A DNA stretch of 64,000 bases from Phenylobacterium sp. J426 (GTDB lineage Bacteria > Pseudomonadota > Alphaproteobacteria > Caulobacterales > Caulobacteraceae). Made by a program: the position numbers and the translations under genes. The stretch spans positions 306,832 to 370,831 of the forward strand of contig NZ_JAJOMY010000002.1 of NCBI RefSeq assembly GCF_024699945.1, read 5' to 3'. This document shows, piece by piece, positions 1 to 8,318 of the stretch. Numbering within the stretch: position 1 is the first letter of the stretch; each line of letters begins with the position of its first letter. The notes beneath the pieces are model-generated. The model was not told the DNA's origin and did not search any database. It saw nothing but the letters and a program-made list of their open reading frames with translations.

Positions 1-395
1 CGTCGCACCTCCAACAGAGTGAGGCCCTGGGGCAGCGCGCCGCGGATGGCGTTCACCTCCCGGACCACCTGATCGTATTTGCGCTCCGGATCCACGTCCC
101 AGGTGAAGTTCACCGAGATCACCGCGGCCCCGTCCTGGCTGGTCGACGAAATGTCGTCCACGTCGTCCAGGCCCGACAGCGCATCCTCGATGGGATCGGC
201 GACGAGCTGCTCCATCTCCGCCGGCTCGGCGCCGGGGAGGACCGCGCGCACCACCATGGTGGGAATTGGGAAGTGCGGGTCTTCCGAACGAGGCGTGGTG
301 TTGAACGCGTTGAGACCCAGCATCACCAGCAGGGCGAAGGCCACCAGGGTGAACTGCCACCGACGGACGGCGAAATCGGCGATGTGCCAGTTCAC
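1..395 (-). CDS. RND efflux transporter permease, N-terminal part
   Basis: Inner-membrane proton-driven pump of the AcrB/MexB (RND) family; only about 131 N-terminal residues lie in the window. The translation begins VNWHIADFAVRRWQFTLVAF, giving a short cytoplasmic N-terminus and TM1, followed by a periplasmic porter-domain start with PRSEDPHFPIPTMVV and LPGAEPAEMEQLVADPIE, which are typical of the family. The start is GTG and overlaps the stop of the adaptor gene by four bases (GTGA), so the two are translationally coupled. The remainder runs off the left edge. The pumped substrate cannot be predicted from this part. Confidence 0.9.
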   Translation of the reverse strand, partial: MNWHIADFAVRRWQFTLVAFALLVMLGLNAFNTTPRSEDPHFPIPTMVVRAVLPGAEPAEMEQLVADPIEDALSGLDDVDDISSTSQDGAAVISVNFTWDVDPERKYDQVVREVNAIRGALPQGLTLLEVR

Positions 396-1474
396 CGTGC
401 GGCGGCCCGCTGGGGGGCGAGGCGGCTGGGATCGACGACGCGCACAGCGTCCCCATCAGAGACAAAACCCGCGCCGGCCGTGATCACCTGCGTCCCGTTC
501 ACGAGCCCGCCAACCAGGGCGTGATCGCCATCGAAGCCGCCGAAGCTCACGGTCCGCCGGCGCGCCTTGCCGCCCGCATCCACGATCAGGACGGCGGCCG
601 TTCGGCCCTGGGCCTCGATGATCGCCTCGGCCGGCAGGCGGGCCAGGGCCGGCGACGCCGCCGCCGCCGCCTCCGGGGCGACCGCAAGCCGGGCGCGGCC
701 CATCTGGCCGCTGCGCAGCTCCGGCGACATGGCGGGCAGCTCGATCTCGACGTCGACCGCGCCTGTTCGGGCGCCGGAGCGCTCCCCGACTCGCGTGACG
801 CGGCCGGTCAGGTGCGCAGCAGCGCCGTCCAGGGTCACCATGGCGGCAGACCCAGGGCGGATACGCCCGGCCTCGCGATCGGGCACCGGCGCCCACATGA
901 CGAGGGGGCTGCCCTCGTCCGCGACGCGCAGCACCATCTGCCCGGGTTGCACAACCTCACCAGTCTGGACCCCGCGTTCGAGCACCACGCCGGACACCGG
1001 CGAAACCAGGGTAGCCCACCGGCGATCGAACGCCGCGGCGCTAAAGCTCGCCTGCGCGGCTTGCACGGCGCTGCGGCGGTCATCCAGCCGTTGGCGGCTG
1101 ACGAAGCCCTTCTCGAACAACGCCTCGTCACGGGCGAGGTCGCGCCGCGCCCGTTCCAAGTCGGCGCTCGCCCGCTGCTCGGCGGCCGCGACCCCGGCGG
1201 GATCCAGGGTGGCGAGCACTTGGCCTGCGTGCACGACGTCGCCCTGTTCCGTCCTAAGGCTGGTTAAGACCCCCGGCACGCGGAACGAAAGGTTCATCTC
1301 CCGCCGCCGCGCGACACGGCCGGTCGCCTCGATGTCGCTCGAGGCCCGGCCGATGGCGACGCGCACCGCCTCGACGGCCGGCGCCTGGGCGGGCGCGGCA
1401 ACCGTTCCCCCTGCGCCGCTGCAGCCGGCCAGCAAGAGCGTGGCGCCCACGACGACGAAACTTCCACTTCGCAC
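392..1474 (-). CDS. RND efflux periplasmic adaptor (membrane fusion) lipoprotein
   Basis: Periplasmic adaptor linking an RND pump to an outer-membrane channel (HlyD/AcrA-like). It has a lipoprotein signal with lipobox LLAGC, a barrel-sandwich half with SFRVPGVLTSL and GDVVHAGQVLATLD, an alpha-hairpin (about residues 95-150) and the second lipoyl half SPVSGVVLERGVQTGEVVQ. At about 360 residues the length is normal. It is co-transcribed with the permease through a 4-bp overlap and is divergent from a TetR gene, the usual regulator arrangement. The GTG start gives the best signal peptide; an upstream in-frame TTG at 1492 is possible. No clear Shine-Dalgarno was found for either. Confidence 0.88.
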   Translation of the reverse strand: MRSGSFVVVGATLLLAGCSGAGGTVAAPAQAPAVEAVRVAIGRASSDIEATGRVARRREMNLSFRVPGVLTSLRTEQGDVVHAGQVLATLDPAGVAAAEQRASADLERARRDLARDEALFEKGFVSRQRLDDRRSAVQAAQASFSAAAFDRRWATLVSPVSGVVLERGVQTGEVVQPGQMVLRVADEGSPLVMWAPVPDREAGRIRPGSAAMVTLDGAAAHLTGRVTRVGERSGARTGAVDVEIELPAMSPELRSGQMGRARLAVAPEAAAAASPALARLPAEAIIEAQGRTAAVLIVDAGGKARRRTVSFGGFDGDHALVGGLVNGTQVITAGAGFVSDGDAVRVVDPSRLAPQRAAAR

Positions 1475-1491
1475 GGCGACGAACTCAACCA

Positions 1492-1514
1492 ATCAATGAT
1501 AGGTAATCAGTGAT
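1492..1514. promoter_or_regulatory. Paired 9-bp palindromes between efflux operon and tetR (putative operator)
   Basis: Two copies of ATCANTGAT (ATCAATGAT and ATCAGTGAT) sit 14 bp apart centre to centre in the short divergent region between the adaptor and the TetR gene. TetR repressors usually bind palindromes at this location, so this is a reasonable operator candidate. The first copy touches the alternative TTG start of the adaptor. Binding is inferred only. Confidence 0.35.
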
Positions 1515-1565
1515 CGATGAAGATGTCCGATTGTCAAGCTGCCTGAAGGAGGTCACCACAGGTCG

Positions 1566-2198
1566 ATGACTGAGAGCGTCCAGAGATCGCCGCGGAAGCC
1601 GAAGGGCGCGGGGAGCGAACGGCGGGAGGAGATCTTAGCGGCGGCTCTGCGCCTGTTTGGCCAATATGGGCTGCACGGGGTTTCGACCCGCCAGATCGCG
1701 CAGGCGGTCGGCATCTCCCAGCCGACGCTCTATGCCTATTTTCCCGCTAAGGATGAGATCGCCGCGGAACTGCACGACCGAGCCTTCCGCGACCTTGAGC
1801 GGCGGTACGAAGGGCTCCCGCTGGGAGCCCGCGACGTCGACGCCATCGCGGCCGTCCTGCAGATCTACGTCGATTTCGGCCTGAGCAACCCCGATGCCTA
1901 TCGCGTCGCCTTCATGCTCGAAGGGATGCTCGGTCGGCAGGCGCCGTCCTGCGAACCGGATATCTCCAAGCCGGCGAAACGCGCCTTCGACATCATGAGA
2001 CAATTGGTCGGAGACCTGCACGCCGCCGGCCTGAGCCGAACCGATGACCCCGAACGCCTGGCGCAATCGCTGTGGGCGGGTCTTCACGGGCTCGTGTCGC
2101 TGCTGATCGCGCGCCCGGGCTTTCCGTGGGCGGATCGACAGACCCTGATCGCAAGCCACGTCCGCCTGCTCGCCGAGGCCGCCTTGAGGGCGCGTTGA
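1566..2198 (+). CDS. TetR/AcrR family transcriptional regulator
   Basis: DNA-binding repressor of about 210 residues. The N-terminal helix-turn-helix (roughly residues 20-65) reads RREEILAAALRLF, then STRQIAQAVGISQPTLYAYF and PAKDEI, a standard TetR recognition domain. The C-terminal half is an all-helical ligand-binding domain. A GAAGGAGG Shine-Dalgarno lies about a dozen bases before the ATG. The gene is divergent from the RND efflux operon and most likely represses it, and probably itself, until an effector is present. The effector is unknown. Confidence 0.92.
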   Translation: MTESVQRSPRKPKGAGSERREEILAAALRLFGQYGLHGVSTRQIAQAVGISQPTLYAYFPAKDEIAAELHDRAFRDLERRYEGLPLGARDVDAIAAVLQIYVDFGLSNPDAYRVAFMLEGMLGRQAPSCEPDISKPAKRAFDIMRQLVGDLHAAGLSRTDDPERLAQSLWAGLHGLVSLLIARPGFPWADRQTLIASHVRLLAEAALRAR

Positions 2199-2489
2199 TG
2201 CCCACCAATTCCCAGGACGACCGACTCAAGCGGAAGGCTGCGCTAGCGCTGAGGAGCTGAAGAGGCGTGTCAGCTGAGCGGCATGCGCCGGGTATTCCCG
2301 ATGACCATCGCGCAGTACGCCCGGTTGAGGTGATGTGCGCCGCCCCGGGACTGCCAGCGGAGGCGACGATCCTTGGCGCTCCAGGTCCCAAAGCGCCTGC
2401 AGCGTGGGATCCGACGGATCTTGTCGATCAGCATCCGCCAGGCTTTCGCGGGCTCTGCGCTTTCGACGCGCGACGTCGATCTTCGCCCA

Positions 2490-2687
2490 CTACGCCCGTC
2501 GATTGTTCAAGGTCTCCGCGTGCGCCGCAGCTTCAGCTTCGCTCCGGAAGATCTCGAATCCCACGCAGTCGGTGTCCGGATCCAACGCGAAGCCGAACTG
2601 CAGAATGAGCCCCAGCGGCCCCTCACAGGCGACAATCCAATGATCCTCGCACGCCACGGCGATCCACCGGCTCTCCAGTCGCTTCAC
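2490..2687 (-). CDS. Small hypothetical protein, paralogue of its upstream neighbour
   Basis: A 65-residue protein of unknown function. It shares its layout with the gene that precedes it: WIVACEGPLGLI here matches WAVVCDGPLGVI there, and FRSEAEAAAHAETLN matches FKAQEDARQFARLLN. The pair overlaps by four bases (ATGA), so it looks like a tandem duplication within one operon. No signal peptide or membrane segment is visible. A small cytoplasmic alpha/beta fold is the most one can propose. Confidence 0.6.
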   Translation of the reverse strand: MKRLESRWIAVACEDHWIVACEGPLGLILQFGFALDPDTDCVGFEIFRSEAEAAAHAETLNNRRA

Positions 2688-2875
2688 GTCCTGCGAACGC
2701 CAGCCAGTGCGTTTAGAAGGCGGGCGAACTGGCGCGCATCCTCCTGCGCCTTGAAGATCAGGGCTTCGGCGAGCATGTCTTCAAGATCCATAGTCCAGGG
2801 GATCACGCCCAACGGTCCATCGCAGACGACCGCCCAGCCTCGGTCCCGCCACTCGATGCGCCACGACGAATGCAT
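2684..2875 (-). CDS. Small hypothetical protein, paralogue of its downstream neighbour
   Basis: A 63-residue cytoplasmic protein of unknown function beginning MHSSWRIEWRDRGWAVVC. It is similar in order and spacing of residues to the next gene (a Trp-rich start, the C-(E/D)-GPLG motif, then an Ala-rich helix). It ends nine bases short of nothing else recognisable upstream, lying just downstream of the O-antigen-ligase-like gene on the same strand, so it may be co-transcribed with it. Confidence 0.6.
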   Translation of the reverse strand: MHSSWRIEWRDRGWAVVCDGPLGVIPWTMDLEDMLAEALIFKAQEDARQFARLLNALAGVRRT

Positions 2876-2884
2876 GGATGGGTC

Positions 2885-4198
2885 TCACAGAGGGGCGGGC
2901 GTCGCGCCCGGATGAGACGAAGTGGCGGGTTTCAAGCGCCGCTCGCCGCGGCGAGCGGCGCGCGACGCGGGCCGAGGCGACTCGGCTGCCGCGGGCGGGG
3001 GCCGCCAAGTCGGGCCGAAATTCAGCAACGGAACATAGGCCAGGCTGTATTGCAGGACCATGAGCAGTTGATTGGCGCCCTCGAACGAGGTGTAGACAAG
3101 CAGGCTCAGGAACCACAGCCATGCGACGCGATGTTCGCGGCTGGCGCCGAAAGCGCCCGGCAGCGGGCGAATGAGGCGCGCGACGACCCCGCCCAGCAGC
3201 AGGAGGTACGCTGTGAGGCCGACGATACCGTTCTCGACGAGGATGCGCAGAAATTCGCCGTGCAGGCCGACGAAGTTCTCCGAATACATCCGACGCGTGA
3301 TCTCGGAGAAGCCGTTGGTGCCGACCCCGAACAGCGGCGAGGTGTTGAACAGGATCATGCCGACATGCAGCTGCCAGGCCCGCTGCACGCTGCTGATCGA
3401 GTCCGGCGCCGGCACCAGGCCCACCAGCGCCAGCAGGGTGTTCACCTGTCGGGTGATGTAGGGGACATCGAAGAGCTGGACAGCGAAGTAGACGCCGGCA
3501 AGCGCCGCCAGCGGCGCCAGATAGGCAAGCGGGTGGCGCGGGTTCAGCATCAGCGCCAGGGCAAGGATGAAGGCGACATAGGCCTTTCGTTCGCCGGAGA
3601 GCAGTATGAGCACCCCAACGAGGGCCAACAGCAGAACGCCGAGCACCGCTGGGAAGCGGTTGCGGCTCCAGATCCAGGCGGCGGCCATCAGCGGCAGGAG
3701 ATCGAACAACGCCTTCGGCTCGCCCAGGCGTTTCCATTGAAAGTAGAAGCCGTTCGAGATGTGCCAGTAGATCGTGTAGCCGAGGATGAGCACGGCCACC
3801 GGCGCGAACGCCTTGAAGAACTGCCGCAGCGAGTGGGTGGAGTAACGGGCGGCGAAGGCGGTGACGAAGCCGAAAACCACGGTCGCCTGGACAAGCTCAC
3901 GCACGCCGTTGTCGAAGCCGACGCTGAAGGCGCTCAGCACATAGATGCCGGCGAAGAGGCAGAGCGGCAGACTCAACGTGCGCAGGATCGGACGTTCCCG
4001 TCCAAAGCCCAGCACCACCACCAAGGTGGTGATCACCATCAGAGGGACGGTCGGGTAGAACCGGATCGTCACCCATTCGGTCGGCAGGTAGAGTTGGAAG
4101 CTGGTGAAAAGCAGGCCCGTCGACACGGCGAACAGGACGTCGATGAAGCCCACGCGTGGCGGAGCAGGCGATGCTTCGGCGGTTGGGCTGTACGACAC
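2885..4198 (-). CDS. O-antigen ligase/polymerase-like membrane protein (Wzy_C superfamily)
   Basis: Polytopic inner-membrane protein of 437 residues with about ten hydrophobic segments. A large periplasmic loop (about residues 280-340) contains FNTSPLFGVGTNGFSEI and GLHGEFLRILVENGIVGL, the conserved H-containing region of O-antigen ligases and Wzy-type polymerases. These enzymes join or polymerise undecaprenyl-linked glycans at the periplasmic face. The C-terminus is Arg-rich and cytoplasmic. The divergent phosphatase-like gene and the glycosyltransferase beside it suggest a small polysaccharide locus. Ligase and polymerase cannot be told apart from sequence alone. Confidence 0.8.
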   Translation of the reverse strand: MSYSPTAEASPAPPRVGFIDVLFAVSTGLLFTSFQLYLPTEWVTIRFYPTVPLMVITTLVVVLGFGRERPILRTLSLPLCLFAGIYVLSAFSVGFDNGVRELVQATVVFGFVTAFAARYSTHSLRQFFKAFAPVAVLILGYTIYWHISNGFYFQWKRLGEPKALFDLLPLMAAAWIWSRNRFPAVLGVLLLALVGVLILLSGERKAYVAFILALALMLNPRHPLAYLAPLAALAGVYFAVQLFDVPYITRQVNTLLALVGLVPAPDSISSVQRAWQLHVGMILFNTSPLFGVGTNGFSEITRRMYSENFVGLHGEFLRILVENGIVGLTAYLLLLGGVVARLIRPLPGAFGASREHRVAWLWFLSLLVYTSFEGANQLLMVLQYSLAYVPLLNFGPTWRPPPAAAESPRPASRAARRGERRLKPATSSHPGATPAPL

Positions 4199-4332
4199 GC
4201 CGGTCTCCTGCGGTTCGGCATCTGCGATGCACCGTAAGCGCGCGCAGGTGTCAAGTCGCGGGCGGCGCGATGTCGCCGGGCTTTGCTGCGCCGCAGGGCC
4301 GCACTAGAAGGAGGGGGCAGGGGAGAGCAAGA

Positions 4333-5361
4333 TTGAGCAGCAGCGCGCGGCGGCGACGCGAAGGCGGCAAGGGATCCCGCCGCGGTTCCGCGGGCCGGCG
4401 AGCGCGAGGGAGCCATGCGCCCCGTCGAGTGGCGCTGATGATCCTGCTGGCGGTGTTCCTGGCGGTGCAGACTGCTCTGTCGTTCGGCGGCGCCGTCTAT
4501 CTGCTGGACGCCGCCAACCATTTCCGCCCCTGGATCACCTTCGCGCTGGCCATCCCGATCCTGGCGCTCGCCCTGGCGACGCGGCGGGGTTGGCCGTACG
4601 GTTTGGCGAGCGCCGCCCTGAGCCTCGCGATCCTCTCAGCGCCGGCTCTTCTGTACGCGACGCGCGGAACAGGCGCCGGCGGTCCCGCCCTGACCGTCGT
4701 CAGCTTCAACATCTTGAACACCAATCCTCGCGCGCAGGCTCTCGCGCGCTGGCTCGACGCGGTCGAGCCCGACGTGATCGCCATTCAAGAGGGCGCTGCG
4801 GCTTGGAGAGCCTGGGTCGAGACTTCGCCGCTGTCCGATTTCCACCGTGTTGCAGGGTCGAGCGCCCGCCAGGGCGTGGAACTGCTGGCGCAAATGCCAC
4901 TGACGGACGGGCGTGTGCTGGAAGCGCCGCAAAGACGCCCTGTGGCGATGGGCGTCGTGGATTTCGGCGGCCCGGTCTGCGTGGTGTCGATCCACCCCAA
5001 CACAATCCGTGACGCGAGCCTGTGGCGGGCTCGTAATGCAGACCTCGCGACCGCCGCCCATTGGATCGGTTCTCAGTGTCCGCCAGGCGCGGAAAAGCTG
5101 GTCATGGGCGACTGGAATACGGCTCCATGGTCGCCGCACTTCAGCGCCTTTCTGCGCGCGAACGGCCTGAGGTGGGGTAATGCAGCCTTGCTGCCTGCGG
5201 CGACCCGGGAGCTTGCGGCGCCCTTCGGCTGGCTCGGCGCGCCCATTGATCAAATCGCTATGACCTCTGGTCTTCGGGCGCAGCGGTGCCGCCGCGGTCC
5301 GGCGCTCGGCTCCGATCACCGCCCCATCACCTGCGAGATCGTCAGGACTCGGGGCGGGTGA
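4333..5361 (+). CDS. Membrane-anchored endonuclease/exonuclease/phosphatase (EEP) family protein
   Basis: Metal-dependent EEP-fold hydrolase with an N-terminal membrane anchor. A very Arg-rich tail (about 35 residues) is followed by two or three hydrophobic segments (MILLAVFLAVQTAL, FALAIPILALALA) and then the EEP domain with LTVVSFNILNTN, PDVIAIQEG, MGDWNTAPWS and GSDHRPI, the conserved Asn/Glu/Asp/His set. I chose the TTG start because GGGGAGAG lies just before it; GTG at 4429 or ATG at 4438, just before the first hydrophobic segment, are alternatives. The stop overlaps the next gene (GTGA), indicating coupling. The substrate is unknown; phosphodiester or lipid-phosphate hydrolysis is plausible. 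Confidence 0.78.
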   Translation: MSSSARRRREGGKGSRRGSAGRRARGSHAPRRVALMILLAVFLAVQTALSFGGAVYLLDAANHFRPWITFALAIPILALALATRRGWPYGLASAALSLAILSAPALLYATRGTGAGGPALTVVSFNILNTNPRAQALARWLDAVEPDVIAIQEGAAAWRAWVETSPLSDFHRVAGSSARQGVELLAQMPLTDGRVLEAPQRRPVAMGVVDFGGPVCVVSIHPNTIRDASLWRARNADLATAAHWIGSQCPPGAEKLVMGDWNTAPWSPHFSAFLRANGLRWGNAALLPAATRELAAPFGWLGAPIDQIAMTSGLRAQRCRRGPALGSDHRPITCEIVRTRGG

Positions 5362-6557
5362 GGGCGGACGCCTCGTTGACCTCATCGGTCGCCGGGCTTC
5401 CTCACGCCTCGGCTCCGGCTCGACCCCGGCGGCTGCTCATTGTCGCGCCCAGCTACTTCCCAGATGTCTATGGCGGCGTGGAGCGGCAGGCCGAGATCCT
5501 CTCGCATGCGGTCGCAAGGCGCGGGTGGCGGGTGACGCTGCTGGCGCCCACCCTGCAAGGTCCGCACACTCAGGTCGTCGAGGAGCGGTTCGGCGAGACC
5601 ATTCGCTTCCGGCTGAGCGCCCTGCCCGCGGCGGGCGGTCGTCACATCGCCGCGACGCTCGCGTGGACCCACCGAACCATGTGCCTGATTATGGCCCGGC
5701 GCGCTGAGCTGGATGGCGTCTATGTGCTGCACCATCGCCTGCACTGCGCGGGTCCGCTGCTGGGCGCGCAATTCGCCGGACTGCCGGTGCTGATTAAGCC
5801 GGGCGGCGGCGGAGAAGCCTCCGAATTCCATGCGCTTCGCGCGAAGAAGTACCTGTACGGCCATCTGGTGGCGCATCTCGTGCGGCGCACCACCCGCTGG
5901 TTCATCGCCAACAGCCAGACGATTGTCGAGGATCTGCTCAAGGAGGGGGTGCCCGAGGCTCGAATCCTCGCCTTGCCCAATGGGGTCGAGGCGCCGGCGC
6001 GGGAGGTGGTGGCTCAAGCCATCGCGGGCCGAACCGGAGCACGCTTCATCTATGCCGCCCGCCTCGTGGCCGACAAGCAGACATCGGACTTGGTGCGCGC
6101 CGCGGCATTGTTGCCGCGAGATCGCGAGTGGACCGTCACCATTGTCGGCGACGGGCCCGACCGCCCAGCGCTGATCGCGCTTACCGGCGAGCTTGGCCTA
6201 CAGGATCGGGTGGTGTTCACCGGCGCGGTGGCCGATCCTGGCGATCTGCTGCTTGGCCACGACATCTATGTCTCGCCATCTCCGCGCGAAGGCCAGTCGA
6301 ACGCGCTGCTGGAGGCCATGGTGCGCGGCCTGATCCCGGTGTGTGTGGAGGCGAGCGGCGTCCGAGACCTCCTCGGGGACGACAAGGGGGTCATCGCCGC
6401 GCCGCACGCGCCGGCCGCTCTGGCCGCGGCCATGCTGTCTGCGCTTAGGTTGAGCCGCGCCGTGAAGTCTCGCCTCAGCTGGCGCATCCGGGATCACGTC
6501 GCTGAGCACTATGGGATCGACCGGGTTGCGGCCCAGACGCTCGCGTTGCTTAGCTGA
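5358..6557 (+). CDS. Glycosyltransferase family 4 (GT-B fold)
   Basis: Retaining GT4-type glycosyltransferase of about 399 residues. The N-terminal Rossmann half begins RRLLIVAPSYFPDVYGGVER, the usual acceptor-side glycine loop. The C-terminal half carries FIYAARLVADKQTSDLV, VTIVGDGPDRPAL and SPSPREGQSNALLEAM, the nucleotide-sugar site with the conserved E-x7-E-like glutamates. The GTG start shares bases with the stop of the EEP gene. With the O-antigen-ligase-like protein it suggests assembly of a surface polysaccharide or glycolipid. The donor sugar cannot be read from sequence. Confidence 0.88.
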   Translation: MRADASLTSSVAGLPHASAPARPRRLLIVAPSYFPDVYGGVERQAEILSHAVARRGWRVTLLAPTLQGPHTQVVEERFGETIRFRLSALPAAGGRHIAATLAWTHRTMCLIMARRAELDGVYVLHHRLHCAGPLLGAQFAGLPVLIKPGGGGEASEFHALRAKKYLYGHLVAHLVRRTTRWFIANSQTIVEDLLKEGVPEARILALPNGVEAPAREVVAQAIAGRTGARFIYAARLVADKQTSDLVRAAALLPRDREWTVTIVGDGPDRPALIALTGELGLQDRVVFTGAVADPGDLLLGHDIYVSPSPREGQSNALLEAMVRGLIPVCVEASGVRDLLGDDKGVIAAPHAPAALAAAMLSALRLSRAVKSRLSWRIRDHVAEHYGIDRVAAQTLALLS

Positions 6558-6650
6558 CGATTTGCGCTGGGACTGCTCGCCTCGCCCGCGCGACGCCGTG
6601 GAGCTCGGCGGGAGCCCGACCTCGGCGCGACGCCGCCTTCAAACCGAACC

Positions 6651-7451
6651 TTATCCGAGCCGTCCCGCATCGACGACCAGATTGGTTCCGGTAATCATCC
6701 GCGCGCTGTCGCTGGCGAGGAAAAGCGCTGCATTGGCGATATCATCAGGATACAGCCGTTCCTTCAGCGCTACCTGCTCACGCCACTGCGCCTCCGCCTC
6801 CGGCGTCAGCCACAGCTCCAACTGTCGCTCGGTGACGACCCAGCCGGGCGACAGCGCGTTCACTCGCACTCTGTCTGGCCCCCACTCGCGGGCTAGGCTC
6901 TTGCACAGCGAATTGATCGCGCCCTTGGCCGCCACATACGTCGCCATGTGAGCTGGCCCCCACATGGCGTTGATTGAACTTACGTTTACGATTGATCCGC
7001 CGCCCTCCAACTTCATCATTGGATAAGCGGCGACGGATGCCACAAACGCCGGATCTAGATTCACGGCGAGGCTCTGGCGCCACGCCTCAACTGAGGTTTC
7101 CGCCGCATTATGTCGTGCATCGTTGGCGACGTTATTGATAAGCACCGTTACCGGCCCGAGGGCGTCCGCGGCATCCGCGATCGCTGCTTGGAGCGCCGCC
7201 GCATCGGTAACGTCGCAGCGGCGGAACCACACCCCCTCCGCCAGTTTCGCTGCTAGTGCCTGGCCAGAGTCTCTCTGCAGGTCAACAAATGCCACCTTGC
7301 AGCCCTGCCCGTGAAAGCGCTCGACGAGACAGGCGCCGATCCCCGACGCTCCGCCGGTCACGAAGACTGTGCGCCCGCTCAGATCAGGATAGTTCGCGCG
7401 GTCCAATTTAGCGCCCTCGCTTGAACTCCAGCGCTGGCTATGCTCTGGCAT
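6651..7451 (-). CDS. Short-chain dehydrogenase/reductase, D-xylose 1-dehydrogenase-like
   Basis: Classical SDR of about 266 residues using NAD(P). It shows the cofactor motif TGGASGIG, the D-x-x-D region RRCDVTD, NNVAND (NNAG variant), the catalytic Ser in VNVSSINA and YVAAK with Tyr/Lys. NDARH and RQLELWLTPEAEAQ recall Caulobacter XylB, so a sugar (pentose) 1-dehydrogenase is the best guess. The start is uncertain: ATG at 7451 lacks a good Shine-Dalgarno, and an internal TTG preceded by GAGGGCG is possible. It stands alone, with no sugar-catabolic neighbours, which weakens the substrate inference. Confidence 0.85.
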   Translation of the reverse strand: MPEHSQRWSSSEGAKLDRANYPDLSGRTVFVTGGASGIGACLVERFHGQGCKVAFVDLQRDSGQALAAKLAEGVWFRRCDVTDAAALQAAIADAADALGPVTVLINNVANDARHNAAETSVEAWRQSLAVNLDPAFVASVAAYPMMKLEGGGSIVNVSSINAMWGPAHMATYVAAKGAINSLCKSLAREWGPDRVRVNALSPGWVVTERQLELWLTPEAEAQWREQVALKERLYPDDIANAALFLASDSARMITGTNLVVDAGRLG

Positions 7452-7775
7452 ATCCGGCGAGCGGCGCAAGGTCGGTCGCAGACAGCGCTGTCGCCCCTGG
7501 CTGGCTGATTCCAGTCCGCGTCGTATATTATTGTTCGGAATGCTTGAAATGCGAGGTTGCTGGCGCAAAGATCTCGTCTACCGCGAAGCCAGTTTTTGGC
7601 CACCATATTCCGCCTAGACAGGGTCTGATCGGCCAGGGATGAGGTGTCCTGAGCCGGAGTCATCGTGCTCATAAGGTGCGCGGCGCATCTCTGGGGCGAT
7701 GGCTTGCTGTGCAATCAGATTGAAAGGTCATACCCCTCGGACCAAGCCCGCCATCGGCTGCACGCTGCGTCCTGC

Positions 7776-7961
7776 TCACGGCGGAGGCACACCCAGGGCT
7801 TCCCACCCGCGGTCCGAGAGGGAGAGCGCTCCCCGCAGCCCTCGCAACAGATAACCCTGTTGCCGAAGAGACTCGATCAAGGCGTCAGCGCCCGGCGGGA
7901 GAGGGAAGTCGCCGCGCCCGACCGCATCTAGGATGCTCAGTTCCTCAACCGTGAGGTTCAA
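7776..7961 (-). CDS. Small hypothetical protein (61 aa)
   Basis: Begins MNLTVEELSILDAVGRGDF and continues with an amphipathic ALIESLRQQGYLLRGL and LSLSDRGWEAL, which resembles the recognition half of a small winged-helix domain (helix, then a 'G-Y-L ... L-S-x-x-G' wing). No function can be assigned. It starts three bases after the stop of the gene upstream, so the two form an operon. Confidence 0.6.
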   Translation of the reverse strand: MNLTVEELSILDAVGRGDFPLPPGADALIESLRQQGYLLRGLRGALSLSDRGWEALGVPPP

Positions 7962-7964
7962 AGC

Positions 7965-8228
7965 TCAGCCCCTGCCATCTCCATGAATGTGGAGCGGCGA
8001 TCGACGTCGAAGTCTCGCCGCCGCTGCGGTCGAGTCGCCCTTGAAGGCATGCGGCGTCCTGCGCGGCTCCAGGGCCGGTCCTCCCGTTGACCGCATCGCC
8101 AATCGTGCAAAGACGTATTCGACCTCTTCATCCGATAGTGTCTCGGTGAGGCCTCGGGCGACGCGGAATGTCAGGCCGCCATACGTTCGGACCTCGTAGC
8201 GGCTCGCGTCGAGAGGCTGAAAGGTCAT
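7965..8228 (-). CDS. Small hypothetical protein (about 87 aa)
   Basis: Unknown small protein starting MTFQPLDASRYEVRTYGGLT with an acidic helix LTETLSDEEVEYVFARLA in the middle and an Arg-rich tail. The ATG was chosen because an AGGGG stretch precedes it at suitable distance; longer in-frame starts exist at 8246 and 8318. It is immediately upstream of another small gene in the same direction. Confidence 0.55.
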   Translation of the reverse strand: MTFQPLDASRYEVRTYGGLTFRVARGLTETLSDEEVEYVFARLAMRSTGGPALEPRRTPHAFKGDSTAAAARLRRRSPLHIHGDGRG

Positions 8229-8318
8229 GGTCACGTGCCCCTGCATCTTCCACGGCGAACGCGCCGCCTGTGAAGCTTCAATCGTGGCCCGCTCGTCACG
8301 ACACATTCGCGAGCGCAT

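Noticed and set aside
2270..2489. Arg-rich minus-strand frame ending MVIGNTRRMPLS
   Set aside because: Lies after the small paralogue pair but has no ribosome site or conserved pattern I can identify.
2870..4237. 455-residue plus-strand reading frame opposite the O-antigen-ligase-like gene
   Set aside because: Glu/Gln/Arg-rich composition without motifs; it is the antisense of a clearly membrane-spanning protein and arises from GC bias.
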